Below, one piece after another: positions 11,601 to 24,061 of a stretch of DNA of 64,000 nucleotides (position 1 is the first letter of the stretch; each line of letters starts with the position of its first letter). The DNA is from Silene conica. Lineage: Eukaryota > Streptophyta > Magnoliopsida > Caryophyllales > Caryophyllaceae. The notes under the pieces were generated by a model. It had not been told where the DNA came from, did not search any database, and was given only the letters and a program-made list of their open reading frames with translations. A program made the translations under genes and the position numbers. Location of the stretch: NCBI GenBank assembly GCA_029255685.2, contig CM055313.2:28516579-28580578 (forward strand), read 5' to 3'.

Positions 11601-12600
11601 AAAACTTGGTCAAGCACAGTATAACATGTATATGTCTTACGGATGAATTGGAAACTACCTTAGTTCCATTCATGTTTATCATTCTTGGCAAATCGTCATA
11701 CGATTTTCTTCACGTTAGGACGATAGGATTCACAAGAACCCTCGGATTGTGTTATTAACACATCCTCCTCTAAATACCCATTTAGATTAGCGGGTTTTGT
11801 CATTCTGTTATCATCTTTCAATCATGAAGATGGAATTACTAACATGATTCACCAATTTGCACTCATATGCAAATAATGTAGAATGAAAACTCAATGTCAT
11901 AAGTATTACCTAAGAAATGTGTTGGAGTCATACTTCCAACATCCTTAGACTTTACAATTTGGAGTAGTTTCTAACTTCGTGTCTTACACGATTTTCTCTC
12001 AACCTCGTTCTATTCTTAACTACTTAAGAAAGATTTGGTCTTCTTATAGCTCCCACTCACTTCAAGAATTATTACTTTGAAGAAGACATTTTCTTCAATT
12101 AATTCCAAATTAATTCCTCATAGGAGTTAATATCTATGAAGTGAGGTGGTATTGGTTACAATGATTTTCTCAAATCAATTTACCAATTTATATCAACTTT
12201 GTCATGTTCTTAACCCTTAAGTTTTAGACGATAAGTTATTAAATTGAGCAATAAGACTTTAGAACCATGTATGAATAGAAGATTTAATCAACACTTTTTG
12301 ACTAAAATCACTTCTATTAAAGTTTCTTTATAAGAAATCGTCATGGTTTTAATAGAAATTTTAAGATGTTAATCTTACGTTTGCATAGGACCTTCCTATC
12401 AAATTCTATGGAATAGAATAATTCCTACGGACCTTGTCCATAACCAAAGACACGGTTTTAAGTGAGGAGAAGGAGATTCTATTTGTCGATATAGCATAAG
12501 AAGTTCAGCGGAGATATTGGTTACAATCGAATGATATTATATAGGAGTAAAAATGAACAATTATAAAACAACAAATTAGGGGAAAAACAAACATTCATCA
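8619..12600 (-). pseudogene. Copia-A decayed 3' region and polyprotein remnants
   Basis: Next to the left LTR is a polypurine tract (complement of ATCTCCCACTTGTCC), then sequence related to the copia-1 3'-untranslated region, for example the shared CTCGAGTGGCC block near 8830. Around 11740-11800 the plus strand matches the copia-1 RT region at 33417-33475, with CCCTCGGATTGTGTTATTAA against CCCTCGGGTTGTACCATGTA. On the minus strand this corresponds to the N-G-Y-L-E-E-(D/E) block of copia RT. Frames are broken throughout. A small open frame at 11018-11263 is not recognisable. No catalytic motif survives that I can see. Confidence 0.55.
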
Positions 12601-14960
12601 TTTTGATTTAACTTGTAAATATTTCAACAAGTTAAAGCATCTATAAAATGACCTCTATCCAATTTCATAAATGATTCCAAGACCCAAACCCATACCACCG
12701 AAATCGTGAACCACTAGAACTCCGACCCAACAATATGGTTTGGTGGTTTAAAATAAACCGGTTCTACCATAGAACTCTTGGTTGATGACAAATCATTATT
12801 TATTCATCTTAGCCCGGAACACATTCACCACTGGTCCTCTACACTTCCGTTGAGTACAAACCAAATCTCGATTGCATCGAGATGCGATCCGCCCACTGGA
12901 CTGAATCCACCTCATCGCCCCACTTATCCTACGTAATGGGGTTCGTACTGCCCACTGGACTAGCACCACCCCACGAAATAGAAGCTCATGGGTTCTACTA
13001 TTTGGTAAGGCTAATCCTCAATTGTTTTGTTTAATATAGAGTCTTGTCAATTTATTATCTATCTCCTTTAAGGGAATTAAATTGGTGAACTCGATAATTA
13101 TAATTGACACGGTCGTTTATAACGATCTAAACTAATATGCATGTTTATGGCGATTTGGCTATGCATGCAAACATATTAAAATGCAAAAGTAAAAGCAATA
13201 AAGCAATAAAATCCTAGTATGGCCTTCCTAGTAATAGTAAAAACTAATTAACTATTACAAATTCGGAAACCAACTCCATGGTCCCTTGAACTTCATTGGC
13301 ACGCCATCCAAGAAAACACCGTCTTGTCGGAACTCCTTTCCGTATGGCACCGTCTTTTGGATCTTCGGAATTACAATAAAATAATACAAATATTCTATTG
13401 TAAAACTGAAAATTTAAATTACAAACCGGTGATACGAGATCACATAAATTACAACCGAATCAATATTCCCTTTCATTACGGGTAATATTGATTAAAACTA
13501 AGGTCATACTAAGAAAAATTACATAATTCCAAATTATATAAATAACATTCAAAATATGACATTCATATTAAATAAATTGCAATAAATAAAATATGTATGC
13601 ACATGCTCAATTTTTAATGCCAAATCGCCTTATGGGAGCAAATATCTCATATTTGTTTACGGTTTTTACGGATATGCGCGATTTTAACTATTAAAATCAT
13701 CAAAAATTACATAAATCTCATTTATGTCCAAGTTAATCATCCTAACTTACTTTAGGAATCAATGTTTAGTCTCCACTAATATTTGATCATGATCTAACTT
13801 GATTTTGCATTATTGTTCATAAATTACTTGTATTTTCGGGAAAAATAAACAAAATATGGCCAAATGAGTCAATAAAATTCGAAATTTAAAAATCAAAAAT
13901 TATTAAAATGGTCTTATGCAAATATTTATGGTTTATTTCTCAAATAAATCGTATAAAAGCCGTTTTTATGGTTTAAAATCCGATTTAAATTATAAAAACT
14001 TGCAATAATTTGCCATAAAATTTTAGTCATCCTAAAATATATGTATATATCTGAAAATGACCAAAAATTGCAGACCATACTCGAAATTTTATTTTACGAC
14101 TCATAAATTACGATTATTAGCTAATTAACTCATTAAAAATTAATAATCATAAAAACAGAAACTTTTTGATATCCAACTTTTAGATCTGATGTTCCTATCA
14201 TATAAGACATCTATGGGTAAAATTTCATGCCATAATATTAAGATTAACTATTTTTAACACAATAAGTCATTATATAGTCGATTTTAACTATTAAAATCAC
14301 AAAACATGCATCACTTGAGAATAAATTCCCAAAATTTATATACATTCTTTAAATATTGCATGTGACATTGTGTAAAATGTTTATGGCAAAATTCCAACTA
14401 TAACTATTAAAGTCGAATTTGAGTCACTATTAATACGATTTTTACTATAAAAATCATTAATCATGCAAAACAAATCCAATAAATCCGAAAATTTATACAG
14501 GTATTTTATGTATTGCATGTGACTTCTCATAAAATTTTTAAGGTCAAATTCGAAATATAACCTTTTATACCCATTTTAACTCATATTATGACTATTTATC
14601 TCATAAAATTCATAATCCATGCATATTAACTCTATTTCTTACGAAACATCATATACAATATATTAAATATGCATGTGAGAACATATCAAAAAATCTCGGC
14701 CAGAAACTATTTTAAACTATTTTTCCCATTAATTGTTTGTTTAAACCGCTTTAAACTACAAAAAATACAAATAAATATCAAAATGAACAATAAAAATCCA
14801 TAAAATTATTTTTATGTCCTAAAACCATTTTAGAAACAGAAACTTTAACATGCAAAATTATTTTGTGATTTATCATAATAAATACAAAATTTTCGAAATG
14901 TGTATGTTAATCCGTTTTAACATAAAACATGAATCCGATCATGCATGCAACAACCGTAAT
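12601..14960 (-). other. Copia-A 5' leader, non-coding
   Basis: This AT-rich sequence lies between the decayed coding part and the PBS. It has no open frame worth reporting. Around 12890-12970 it contains a duplicated CGCCCACTGGACT / TGCCCACTGGACT phrase. Its position corresponds to the long leader of copia-1 and copia-2. Confidence 0.5.
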
Positions 14961-14972
14961 GCTCTGATACCA
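14961..14972 (-). other. Copia-A primer-binding site
   Basis: The minus strand reads TGGTATCAGAGC, complementary to the 3' end of initiator tRNA-Met. It sits two bases from the right LTR and fixes the element's orientation. Confidence 0.9.
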
Positions 14973-14974
14973 AT

Positions 14975-16271
14975 TGTTGGAAACTAAGTTCCTGATTTTA
15001 TACTCAAATCTAATGTGAGTTTAATTTAGTTAAGTTTAGTCATAAAACTTAATTAGATCTTATGCATGCATGACGATATCATAAGATGTAATGGTCCTTA
15101 CATTGGTTTTAGAAGGTTTATACTCAATAATCACCTATTATTTGAGTCTTCAATTAACCGAAATCCTCTTGTAACGATCTAACAAAAATCGTCTCCTAAA
15201 GGTGCGTATCAAGGACCCGATCTCAAACCAAAACAATTTTTGTTACTAGAAAAATTGAATTAGTAAACTAGAAATAGTAATAATATTACTCTTAATATTA
15301 TTAGTATATGAAATGATTTATTTCATTTAGAAGACTATTTCTAAGAGAAATAAGGAGAATAATATGTTGTAGTATTGCGTGGATGAATGAACAAAACCAC
15401 CAACATCAAGACTCATTTGCATGTAGTGTATGGTGTAGTATATAAGGGCAACACAAGCTTCTTTGCTCATGGTTTACACGTCCCATATGGCTACACAAGG
15501 CCAATGCATGGCTTCTTACACTTATGACAAAAGTACACAAGATGCCTTACACCTATGTCTTACACAAAGACTAGGTTGTGTAAGCTTTGTCATAATAGGT
15601 TTCAAACAACACACAACCCACTTACAAACATTGTTTACACGGTTTACATATGATAAAATGGACTCCATTTTATCTTTGTCAATTGTGTTAATTTGTAATA
15701 TGTCAAACATGTCTCATAACACATGAACCAATTTGTTAATTATGCAATTTTAACTCTTTAAAATTCATAATTCACAATTTTATAACATTTAAATAATCTC
15801 TCTAGTAATTCGAAATTACCATCTCATAAAAATGTAATATCATAATTTTAATTACAACTCTTTGTAATTTTATGATCAACCGTGTTAATACTCAATTTAA
15901 TCGTTTCCCAAACGAATAAATAAAATCCGTGTAACAAAACAATTTTTATTACTTTGACAATTATTATTATAATCCCATTACAATAATTTTCGTCACGTAA
16001 AATCATTTCCAAATTTCTAGTTATTAATTAATTCGTATCCAATACAATATTAATTAATTATTCCATTGAGACGGAATTCTCTAAAGATATGACCTTAAGG
16101 GATCAACTGATCACCACCATCATATGACGATAATGTCAAACTCTAAACAGCCAATCATTATTGGTAAATGTTGATCAGTTGACTTTAAAAGAGTAACACT
16201 CCCAGTTGTGTTTCATTCATATGAGTTTTAATTATGTCAACACACTATTGTCGAGGACACTTCCTCCAACA
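14975..16271 (-). repeat. Copia-A right LTR (5' LTR)
   Basis: This LTR is 1297 bp, against 1296 bp in the left copy. By eye I count about 11 substitutions and one single-base indel between them, roughly 0.9%, so insertion was fairly recent. Confidence 0.93.
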
Positions 16272-16577
16272 GTTTTGTGAGGAAATGAAATGTCAGTTGT
16301 TTTGTTTTTGAGGATGACACTATGTCGACTAAAGGGTCTTATGAGGGTTTAAGGGTTGTCCTTTCCGTTTAAATGAAACGGGTTTGGATATCTTGAACGG
16401 GTTTTAAGATGTGAACTTAAGTTGCAAAGTTTGTATTCGTCTTAAGGACTTAAGGTTCTTACGACGGATCTTACTATTTACTAAAATATTTTCCGATAAG
16501 TTATTAAAATATTATCTTATTACTAGAAAATAATTAAAACCCTTAAAATATGTTTTATAAAAATACGGGCTGTTACA

Positions 16578-16620
16578 ATCACCCCAACTTCAAAAAGTTT
16601 CGTCCTCGAAACTCGAACAA
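16578..16620 (-). other. Gypsy-1 polypurine tract and adjoining inverted repeat
   Basis: On the minus strand a purine-rich AAGTTGGGGTGAT abuts the 3' LTR. Just upstream is GTTTCGAGGACGAAAC, a perfect inverted repeat. The same arrangement occurs beside gypsy-2 at 26342-26385. This phrase next to the PPT is common in plant gypsy elements. Confidence 0.75.
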
Positions 16621-16644
16621 GGATAAATTCTAACTAACTATACC

Positions 16645-19600
16645 TCAATCAAAAAGAGAAGGATGCGCAGTACGCATCGATGCCTCGGTTTTCCACGTCT
16701 GCTCCTCAACATCACCGCAACGCCAAAGGATCTTCACTAAAGGCACCACCTTGCTCTTAAGCTTCCTATCCTGCCGGTCTAGGATCTTCACGGGACGCTC
16801 CTCGAAAGCAAGACTCGGCTCTAAGTTCTCGATCTCTCTGGGCAGAACATGACTCGGATCACTAACATACTTACGGAGCTGAGAAACATGAAAGACACTA
16901 TGAACCTTGCCCAAACTAGAAGGCAAGTCCAAACGATAAGCAGCAGCACCAATCCTCTTCACGATCTCAAATGGCGCAATATACTTAGGACTCAACTTGC
17001 CCTTAACTCCAAACCTCTTAACGCCCTTCATCGGTGAAACTCTCAAGAAGACTCTGTCACCCACCTCAAACTTGAGAGGTCTACGGCGAACATCAGCATA
17101 GGATTTCTGCCAATCATGTGCGGCCTTCATCCTACCTCTGATAAGCTGAACCTGATCAATCGTAACAGCTAACTGGTCCGGTCCTAGGTCGTGCACGTCA
17201 CTCGCCTGATCCCAACAGATCGGACTACGGCACTTCCTACCATATAGAGCCTCGTACGGAGCCATACCAATAGATGAATGATAGCTGTTGTTGTAGGAAA
17301 ACTCAACCAACGGAAGGCACTGCTCCCAAGAACTCTGAAAATCAAGTGCACAAGCTCGGAGCAAGTCCTCTAGAGTCTGAATCGTCCTCTCGGACTGTCC
17401 ATCAGTCGCAGCATGAAATGCGGTACTCATCAGCAATCAGCTACCCATAGCCTCCTGTAACGCCTTCCAAAATCTGGAACAGAAACGAGGATCGCGATCG
17501 GAAATGATCTCTCTCGGGACACCATGGTAATGGACGATCTCTGGAATATAAGCCCTGGCTAAACGGTCCATATCCCATGTCTCTCTGATAGGCACAAATC
17601 TGGCACACTTAGTTAGCCTATCAACCACAACCCAAATCGCATCGTTGCCTCCCACTGTCTTAGGCAATGCCGTCACAAAGTCCATCGAAATGCACTCCCA
17701 CTTCCACTGAGGAACGGGGAGCGGATATGACAAACCACCTGGCCTCCTATGCTCTATCTTGACTTGTTGACAAGTCAAGAACCTACTCACGTAATCCAAA
17801 ATGTCTTTCTTTATCCCGGGCCACCAAAATATAAGTCCCAAGTCCTTGTGCATCTTCTCTCTGCCCGGATGAACTGATTACGGTGTCAAGCGAGCCTCAT
17901 CAAGAACTCTCTTCCTCAAATCTGGCACATCTGGAACATACATCCTACCACGGAGTATAAGGAAACCATCGGAATCAATCACTAAGTCTGGTGCAGCACC
18001 ACTCGAAATCTTAGCCTCGAACTTCCGGAAAGCAACATCTGTAGGTAAACTCTGGCGAATCTCTCAATATAAGGACGGCTCGGCAGTCATAGCAGATAAC
18101 CAATCAAAACCACTACCAACCATCTCCAATCTCAGCTTCCGGAACTCGGAACACAACTCATCTGGCAATACACGCATAGCACTCATCGAATGAGAAGTCT
18201 TGCGGCTAAGCGCATCAGCAACCACATTGGCCTTTCCCTCATGATACAATAACTCAATGTTATAATCCTTAACCAACTCTAGCCAACGACGCTGTCGCAT
18301 ATTGAGGTCCTTCTGTGTGAAAATTTACTTAAGACTCTTATGATCCGTGAAAATGTGACAATGAGATCCCATGAAGTAATGACGCCACATCTTCAAGGCA
18401 TGAACAACAGCAGCTAACTCAAGATCATGGGTCGGATAGTTCACCTCGTGAACTCTCAACTGTCTAGATGAGTAAGCTATCACCTTAGCACTCTGCATCA
18501 GCACACATCCAAGCCCTAACATCGAAGCATCGCAATAAACATCGAAGTCAACCCCAATCTCTGGCAAAGCAAGTACGGGAGCAGAAGTCAACCTAGTGTT
18601 CAATTCCTGGAAAGAACTCTCACACTTGTCGGTCCACACAAATTTGGCTTCCTTCTTTAATAACTGAGTCATCGGACGAGCCAATCTAGAGAAATCCTCA
18701 ACAAATCGACGGTAGTAACCTGTTAAACCAAGGAAACTACGGATCTCTCCCACATCCTTGGGACTCGCCCAATCAACAACAACTTCAATCTTCGCGAGAT
18801 CCACCATAACTCCCTCACTAGATATCACATATCCAAGAAATGCAACCTCAGAAAGCCAAAACTCACACTTAGAAAACTTCGCGAACCACTTCTGTCGACG
18901 TAAAATCCCAAGAATCAATCGAAGATGCTCGGCATGCTCCTCATCGGTCTTCGAGTAAATGAGAATGTCATTAATAAACACCACAACACAAGTGTCAAGA
19001 TACTCACTAAAGGTGCGGTTCATCTGATCCATGAAGATAGCAGGTGCATTAGTCAACCCAAAAGGCATAACCACGAACTCAAAATGCCCATATCTGGTAC
19101 GAAAAGCAGTCTTCGCAATATCAGCCTCTCTCACTGGAATCTGATGATAACCCGATCGAAGATCAATCTTATAAAACCTAGAAGCACCTTTCAACTGATC
19201 AAACAAACCATCTATCCTAGGCAAAGGATATATGTTCTTGACGGTCACTCTGTTCAGCTCTCTATAGTCAATGCAAAGTCTCATGGAACCATCTTTCTTC
19301 TTAACAAATAAAACTGGAGCACCCCACGGAGAAGCAATCGGTCTAATGGACCCTTTCTCGATCATCTCTTCCAAGTGTTGCTTCAATTCCTTGAACTCTG
19401 GTGGAGCCATACGGTAAGGAGCTTTGGATATCGGTCCGGTACCTGGAACAAGCTCGATCGTAAACTCCACATCTCTCTCTGGCGGTATCCCTGGCAAGTC
19501 ATCTGGGAAAACATCTGGGAACTCACGAACAATGGCTACATCCTCAAGCTTCGGTAGCGATGGCTTTGCAGCTGAAACAACACACGGGAAGGCTTGGCAA

Positions 19601-20539
19601 CCCTTCCTAAGAAGATGAGATGCTTTCATCGAAGATATAACAGGAACACCCTTTTTAGGGCGAGTTGCCCTATAGGAAACACGAACTCCTGAAGAACTCC
19701 TCAAGCAGATTTTCTGGTCGCGACACTCGAAGCGAGCATGGTATCGCGATAACCAATCTATACCGAGGATAATGTCAAATTCCTCGAGAGGAAATCTCAG
19801 TAAGTCCGTTGGAAATGTGGCTTGACCAATAATAATCGGAACATCCCTATGGGACGAAGAGCAGGAAAACACGTCTCCGGAAGGTAAGGAAATGGAAGTC
19901 TCCTCAAGCAATGAAGACTCAAGAGCTAAACGGTCTGCGAACTGAGTCGATATAAACGATAAAGAAGCCCCAGTGTCAAACAAAATAAGACACTCAGCAC
20001 CAAGTACAGAAAAGATACCAGCCACAATATCTGGATAAGCCTCAGCCTCAGCCCTAGTCATCAGGAAGATCTTCCCCTTCGGCTTTCCTCCTCTGGTCAC
20101 TGCAGCAGCTGTGGCAGCCTTGCCAAGTGCGGTGTTTCTCTCAGGACACTCATAAGATCGATGCCCAAATCCATTATAGGTGAAACACTTATAGGCATTC
20201 TTGAAACAGTCAGAACCCGGATGAGATGGTTTACCACAACGGTGGCAAACACTAGAAGCTGTGTCGGTGTGAACAATGGTCTTAGCAACCGGAGCGGAGA
20301 ACCTCTCAAACCGCTTCTTCTGAGAAGAAGGCGAAGAAGTAGAAGGAACAAACGGTCTCTTCCCCTGGTAAACTGATCTCTGGTGAGAAGTAACACTGGA
20401 AGTAGCAGCTCGGGCCTCAGCATCTATGGCACGAATGGAACTCTCGGCCCAAATAGCATCATCAAATACCTCCACAAAAGAAGTCGAGTCACGGCGAACC
20501 ATACTCTCGATGCGCGGTCCTAACTTCCCACGGTAGAAG
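16645..20539 (-). pseudogene. Gypsy-1 gag end and pol (PR-RT-RNaseH-INT-chromodomain-like), nonsense-broken
   Basis: The largest open part, 18325-20502, holds a CCHC knuckle near residue 86 (C-H-R-C), a degenerate second knuckle, a protease D-T-G-A-S at residue 176, then RT and RNase H. The RT catalytic box reads F-I-N-D (residues 509-512) where the family has F-I-D-D, so a catalytic aspartate is replaced by asparagine. Stops break the frame at 18325-18327 (end of the K-S-L-K motif), 18064-18066, 17878-17880 and 17437-17439. Integrase follows, with D-F-V-T-A-L-P and S-D-R-D-P-R-F before the last stop. The final block (16645-17436) ends in V-K-I-L-W-R-x8-E-E-Q-T-W-K-T-E, a chromodomain-like tail typical of Tekay/Del. 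The gag start lies 22 kb away beyond CACTA-2. Confidence 0.93.
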
Positions 20540-20542
20540 TAA

Positions 20543-20940
20543 CACTACTACAAATTTGATCAACGAGAACGGTTAGAAAGCGTTCTTAAATCTGATTTGG
20601 ACCGTCCTGTGGCCAAGCGTTCTCGTTGATCAAAGAGAACGGTTGAAATTAAGTCAACCCGGTCTCTTTGTAACTACAATCAGAACGGTCGCGCTCTATA
20701 ACCGTTCTCTTTCATATATCAAAGAGAACGGTGGCCTATAATAACCGGTCTCTTTAATAAGACAAGTCTCTTTGTTGGAGTTTTAGATGTTTTGGCGGCT
20801 TTGTTTTACCTTTTCAAAGAGAACATTTGTTATGGTACAACCGTCCTGGTTGTTAATTTCAAAGAGAACGAGTTTTACAAGTAACCGTTCTCTTTGATCC
20901 TACCGTTTTTTTTAAAAAAATAATTCTGTTTTTATCGTAA
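20543..20940. repeat. CACTA-2 left terminal and subterminal repeats
   Basis: After the terminal CACTACTAC come many copies of AAAGAGAACGGTT and its complement AACCGTTCTCTTT in both orientations. The same motif fills the other end at 42115-42377. Confidence 0.88.
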
Positions 20941-23157
20941 CCCTACACGATTTAATCATATAGCTCGTGAGAATTAAAGGTATTTCAATTCAAAAATTCA
21001 AACAATTTTTACGCAACAAAAACATAGAGAATACTCGGCTGGAATGCATTATCACGGTCCTAGACCTTTAAAGTCTTCCACAAATAAATGTTGAAATAAA
21101 ATTAAAGCAGAAGCACACTCAAGAGCACTCAAAGCGCAATGTTGCCATAGAAACAAACCAAAACGAAGCCTTCAACTTCTTCATCAAACCTAAATACAGA
21201 ATCACTTTTGTTGAGTAGCTTACTTAGTAATGCAACCTTCATATCTAGACTTGTAATTATGCTGCTCTATGATTAAGATTGAATTACGAGTATAAACATG
21301 TTTAGTATTTATACTAAGTACATACCAGTATACAACTCAATCAGAAGTAAAAATGCTTGAGTCATTGCTCGGTCTTCCATGCATTGTCTTTTAAAGCTCC
21401 CCATCGCCGTCAAGAGGCCTGGGGAAAACACTGTTCAGAGTACGTTTTTTTTTTTTTTTTTTTTTTGTCCTATCCCTCGTCAACAGCTGGTAATCTGCGA
21501 GTGTTCTCTTCAGGCATGTTGGTGCCTCACTCTTTGTCTTTTCCCAACATTTGATGCTGCCTTGAAATACCATTGTTATGTCCCTCTGCCTGATAACACA
21601 AATCATCCAAAATGGGTGAATATGATATGACAATAAGAAATAGAGTCATATTTTTACTAAATTTTCGAGCATATCAGCTAACACAAAACACACACGATTA
21701 ATTTTAATCACAGCTCCATCCAGCATGAGAGAAACACAAAAGCAACATAAGTATAGCTCAACAAATCCACAAAACTGATTAAGCGGCCAAAACCTTCCAG
21801 CAATAGTTAACTTCCATGCACCAATTACCCTACTTACAGCTAATATGGCTCAAAAAAATGTAGGCGTCATTAAACTGCTTTTGAGAGCTCTTATTTTCTT
21901 GACAAGAAGAAATATAACAGAAGGAAAATGAATAATACTCACTAATGTTCTTTTGACCATTTTCACAGCACATGAAAAATACAAAGTCATAGAATTTAGA
22001 AAATCCAGAAAAGTCCCCCTGTCGATATAAATGAACTTCATGTTATATTGAGATAAATAAAATAATCATCAAATATATGAACCACTATACACCAACATAC
22101 TATATTCAAATATCACATTATTTTCTCCTTGGACTAAGATATAAAAGTATTATCTACCATTGTTTTAACGTTGGCCACCAGCTTCTGTAGTTCATCCAAA
22201 TTTGAAACTCTGCAAAAAAATGTAGCACCACAATATTAAATATCTTACACAACTTGTCGAACTTGATTATAAACAAATTCGGCTCAAATTTTCTGATACA
22301 TAAATGCTGCCAAATTTGCCCATACGGACACTGCTTAGTTGATAAGAGGTTGATACAAATATGGAAGCGGATAGGAGTAGACAAGAGGGGTGAAGTCCAT
22401 AAAAAAGAAGAATGACGACAACAATGTAGGTACCATGTCGCTTAGCCAAGTGCGTCTCCAAATCCAACTATCTCCAAGAGCTAGCAGCTTTCATACCCAA
22501 AGGTCTGACTGTATGAGTCTATACAATTCTGTTTCTATGATCTTTGTTCGCCTTATGCAGCTACAACATGAGACTTAACTGATCACAACTACAATTTAGA
22601 CAAAGAGCTAGTTGCAACTTTATCAACCAGCTCGAAAATCACAACCAATCCACGTAGAACACTCCAAAGCTACATATTTTTATGACCTCCAGCCTCTGAA
22701 AACTGTACAAATCTACTCGATTTGAAAGTAACAGTCTCTCTACTACGACTCTATAATATCATCCGACTAACAGTAACTACTAATCAGCACACCATATCGT
22801 TACACGCTAGTCCAACAGTCCAAATAATTTGTATTTCATTATTTCAATAACCAATTGGTCCCTAAAATTAGTAGAACATACTGTCGTAAAACATCTGAAA
22901 CTAACTCACTACTACTCTACTAGTCTTCCAGTATAGATTATTAAACCATTCAACTAACACGAATATCCAGATTACCACAATTAACATTTACTGCATCATT
23001 ACCATTATCTTAAACTACATATTATAGTAATCTCTACGTCCTAATCATTTGTTTCCGTTTGATTAAAATACCCGAATGATTGCTCAAAAATAAAGGCCTA
23101 CAACTACAACATTCAAGGAAAACAATAAAATTGCTCAAAAGTGGTGTGAGAGCTCAC
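20941..23157 (-). other. CACTA-2 captured sequence of unknown origin
   Basis: This lies downstream of the CDKA exons on the minus strand. It holds exon-like blocks with plausible borders, for example a segment near 22160-22210 reading V-S-N-L-D-E-L-Q-K-L-V-A-N-V with a GT donor after it, and a block near 21480-21600 preceded by TTATCAG. I could not match these to later CDKA exons or to any other family. A run of about 20 T lies near 21445. It may be CDKA intron and 3' sequence plus a second captured gene. Confidence 0.4.
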
Positions 23158-23369
23158 TTTGATCATACGTGGCTCCTCTGATTCTCAGGGCAAGTGTCCA
23201 TATGTTTCTTCAAATCAAGATCCAAATACTCAAAGACCTTATATAATCACTTCTCACTGTGTACAACGTCCTGCAACCTGTCATTTCAATTCGCAACCCA
23301 ACAATGTTAACTCATTACTCAATAATAAGAAAATGAAAAGAGAGGAACTAGGTAGTGATACCTAACAAT
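23158..23369 (-). pseudogene. Captured CDKA (cyclin-dependent kinase A) fragment: end of exon 1, intron 1, exon 2
   Basis: Exon 1 ends at 23362 with the residues N-I-V-R completed across the splice. Donor GTATCAC, an 84-bp intron and acceptor ATGACAG lead to exon 2 at 23158-23277. Exon 2 reads L-Q-D-V-V-H-S-E-K, a TGA stop where CDKA has Arg, then F-E-Y-L-D-L-D-L-K-K-H-M-D. This is a close match to plant CDKA, the PSTAIRE-type kinase that drives the cell cycle. A one-base frameshift precedes the M-I-K end, followed by a GTGAGC donor. Introns are kept, so capture was from genomic DNA and not from mRNA. The rest of exon 1 is 17.8 kb away at 41178-41363, across gypsy-2. Confidence 0.88.
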
Positions 23370-24061
23370 GTTGTTGTGACACCCCGCGATATTACATAAA
23401 AATAAACAAGCAACTTGCAGCGGAAATACGGTATTTTAAAAACTTTCGACATAAATAAATAAACTCAATCGCGGAATATCAAAAACAACATGCGGAAGAT
23501 TTAAAACTAAAGAAAAGTATAACTTATACAAAATAAATGAAAGGTTACAAGGGATAAGGTATCCCTCGATAGCAACATAATTAAATCTAAGCTAAACGTA
23601 AATAGGTAATTGTCGACTAATCAACAATGCTCGCTAGTCACACGTCTTCCCCAAACAGCACCAACCTACATACATGAAACATGTACGCCACAGTCAGTGG
23701 GGAGTAACTCGAGGTTCTCCCAGCCACTTTTTGTCAGAAAACACGTAAACGGTAATACAACACAACATATACATATGAACATGCATATACAATGATAAAT
23801 AATCAAATATGACATAATCGAATATGACATGATCAAATATGACAAACATGATCAAGCATGAACCAACATGTGATTTATAACCAAGGTCATCATGTGAACT
23901 ATATCAAACGGATAATCAACCCAAGTGAATGACTCAGCGGCCAACACTTGATGGCATGTTCATTCACACAAACAACAAGCAAGTAATTGACTCAAAGGCC
24001 AACACTAGATGGCATGGCCAATCACAGAACATACAAGAATAGAATGAACGCCGTCAGGGAA

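Larger units (their letters stand above)
7323..16271 (-). mobile_element. Copia-A: LTR retrotransposon with intact LTRs but decayed interior
   Basis: It is flanked by TSD GTTTT (7318-7322, 16272-16276) within the gypsy-1 left LTR. Ends are TGTTGGAAAC...CCTCCAACA. The PBS beside the right LTR is on the minus strand, so the right LTR is the 5' one. The 6.36-kb interior is AT-rich with no long open frame, but keeps recognisable stretches of copia 3'-untranslated, RT-region and leader sequence. The LTRs differ by only about a dozen bases. Copia-type identity comes from matches to copia-1. Confidence 0.88.
4786..16577 (-). repeat. Gypsy-1 left LTR (its 3' LTR), split by Copia-A
   Basis: The LTR runs 4786-7322 and resumes at 16277 (after a TSD copy at 16272-16276) to 16577, ending TGTTACA. 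Removing Copia-A plus one TSD copy leaves 2838 bp, against 3023 bp in the right LTR. A 180-bp tandem duplication in the right copy explains nearly all of the difference. The first bases are TTTAAAACGCC where the right copy has TGTAAAACCCC, so the terminal TG is mutated here. It contains two kinds of hairpin array and two copies of a shared structured motif, listed separately. Confidence 0.9.

Noticed and set aside
21391..21633. Open frame with a run of Lys as a nuclear protein
   Set aside because: The Lys run is a poly-T tract read on the minus strand, and the rest has no family match.
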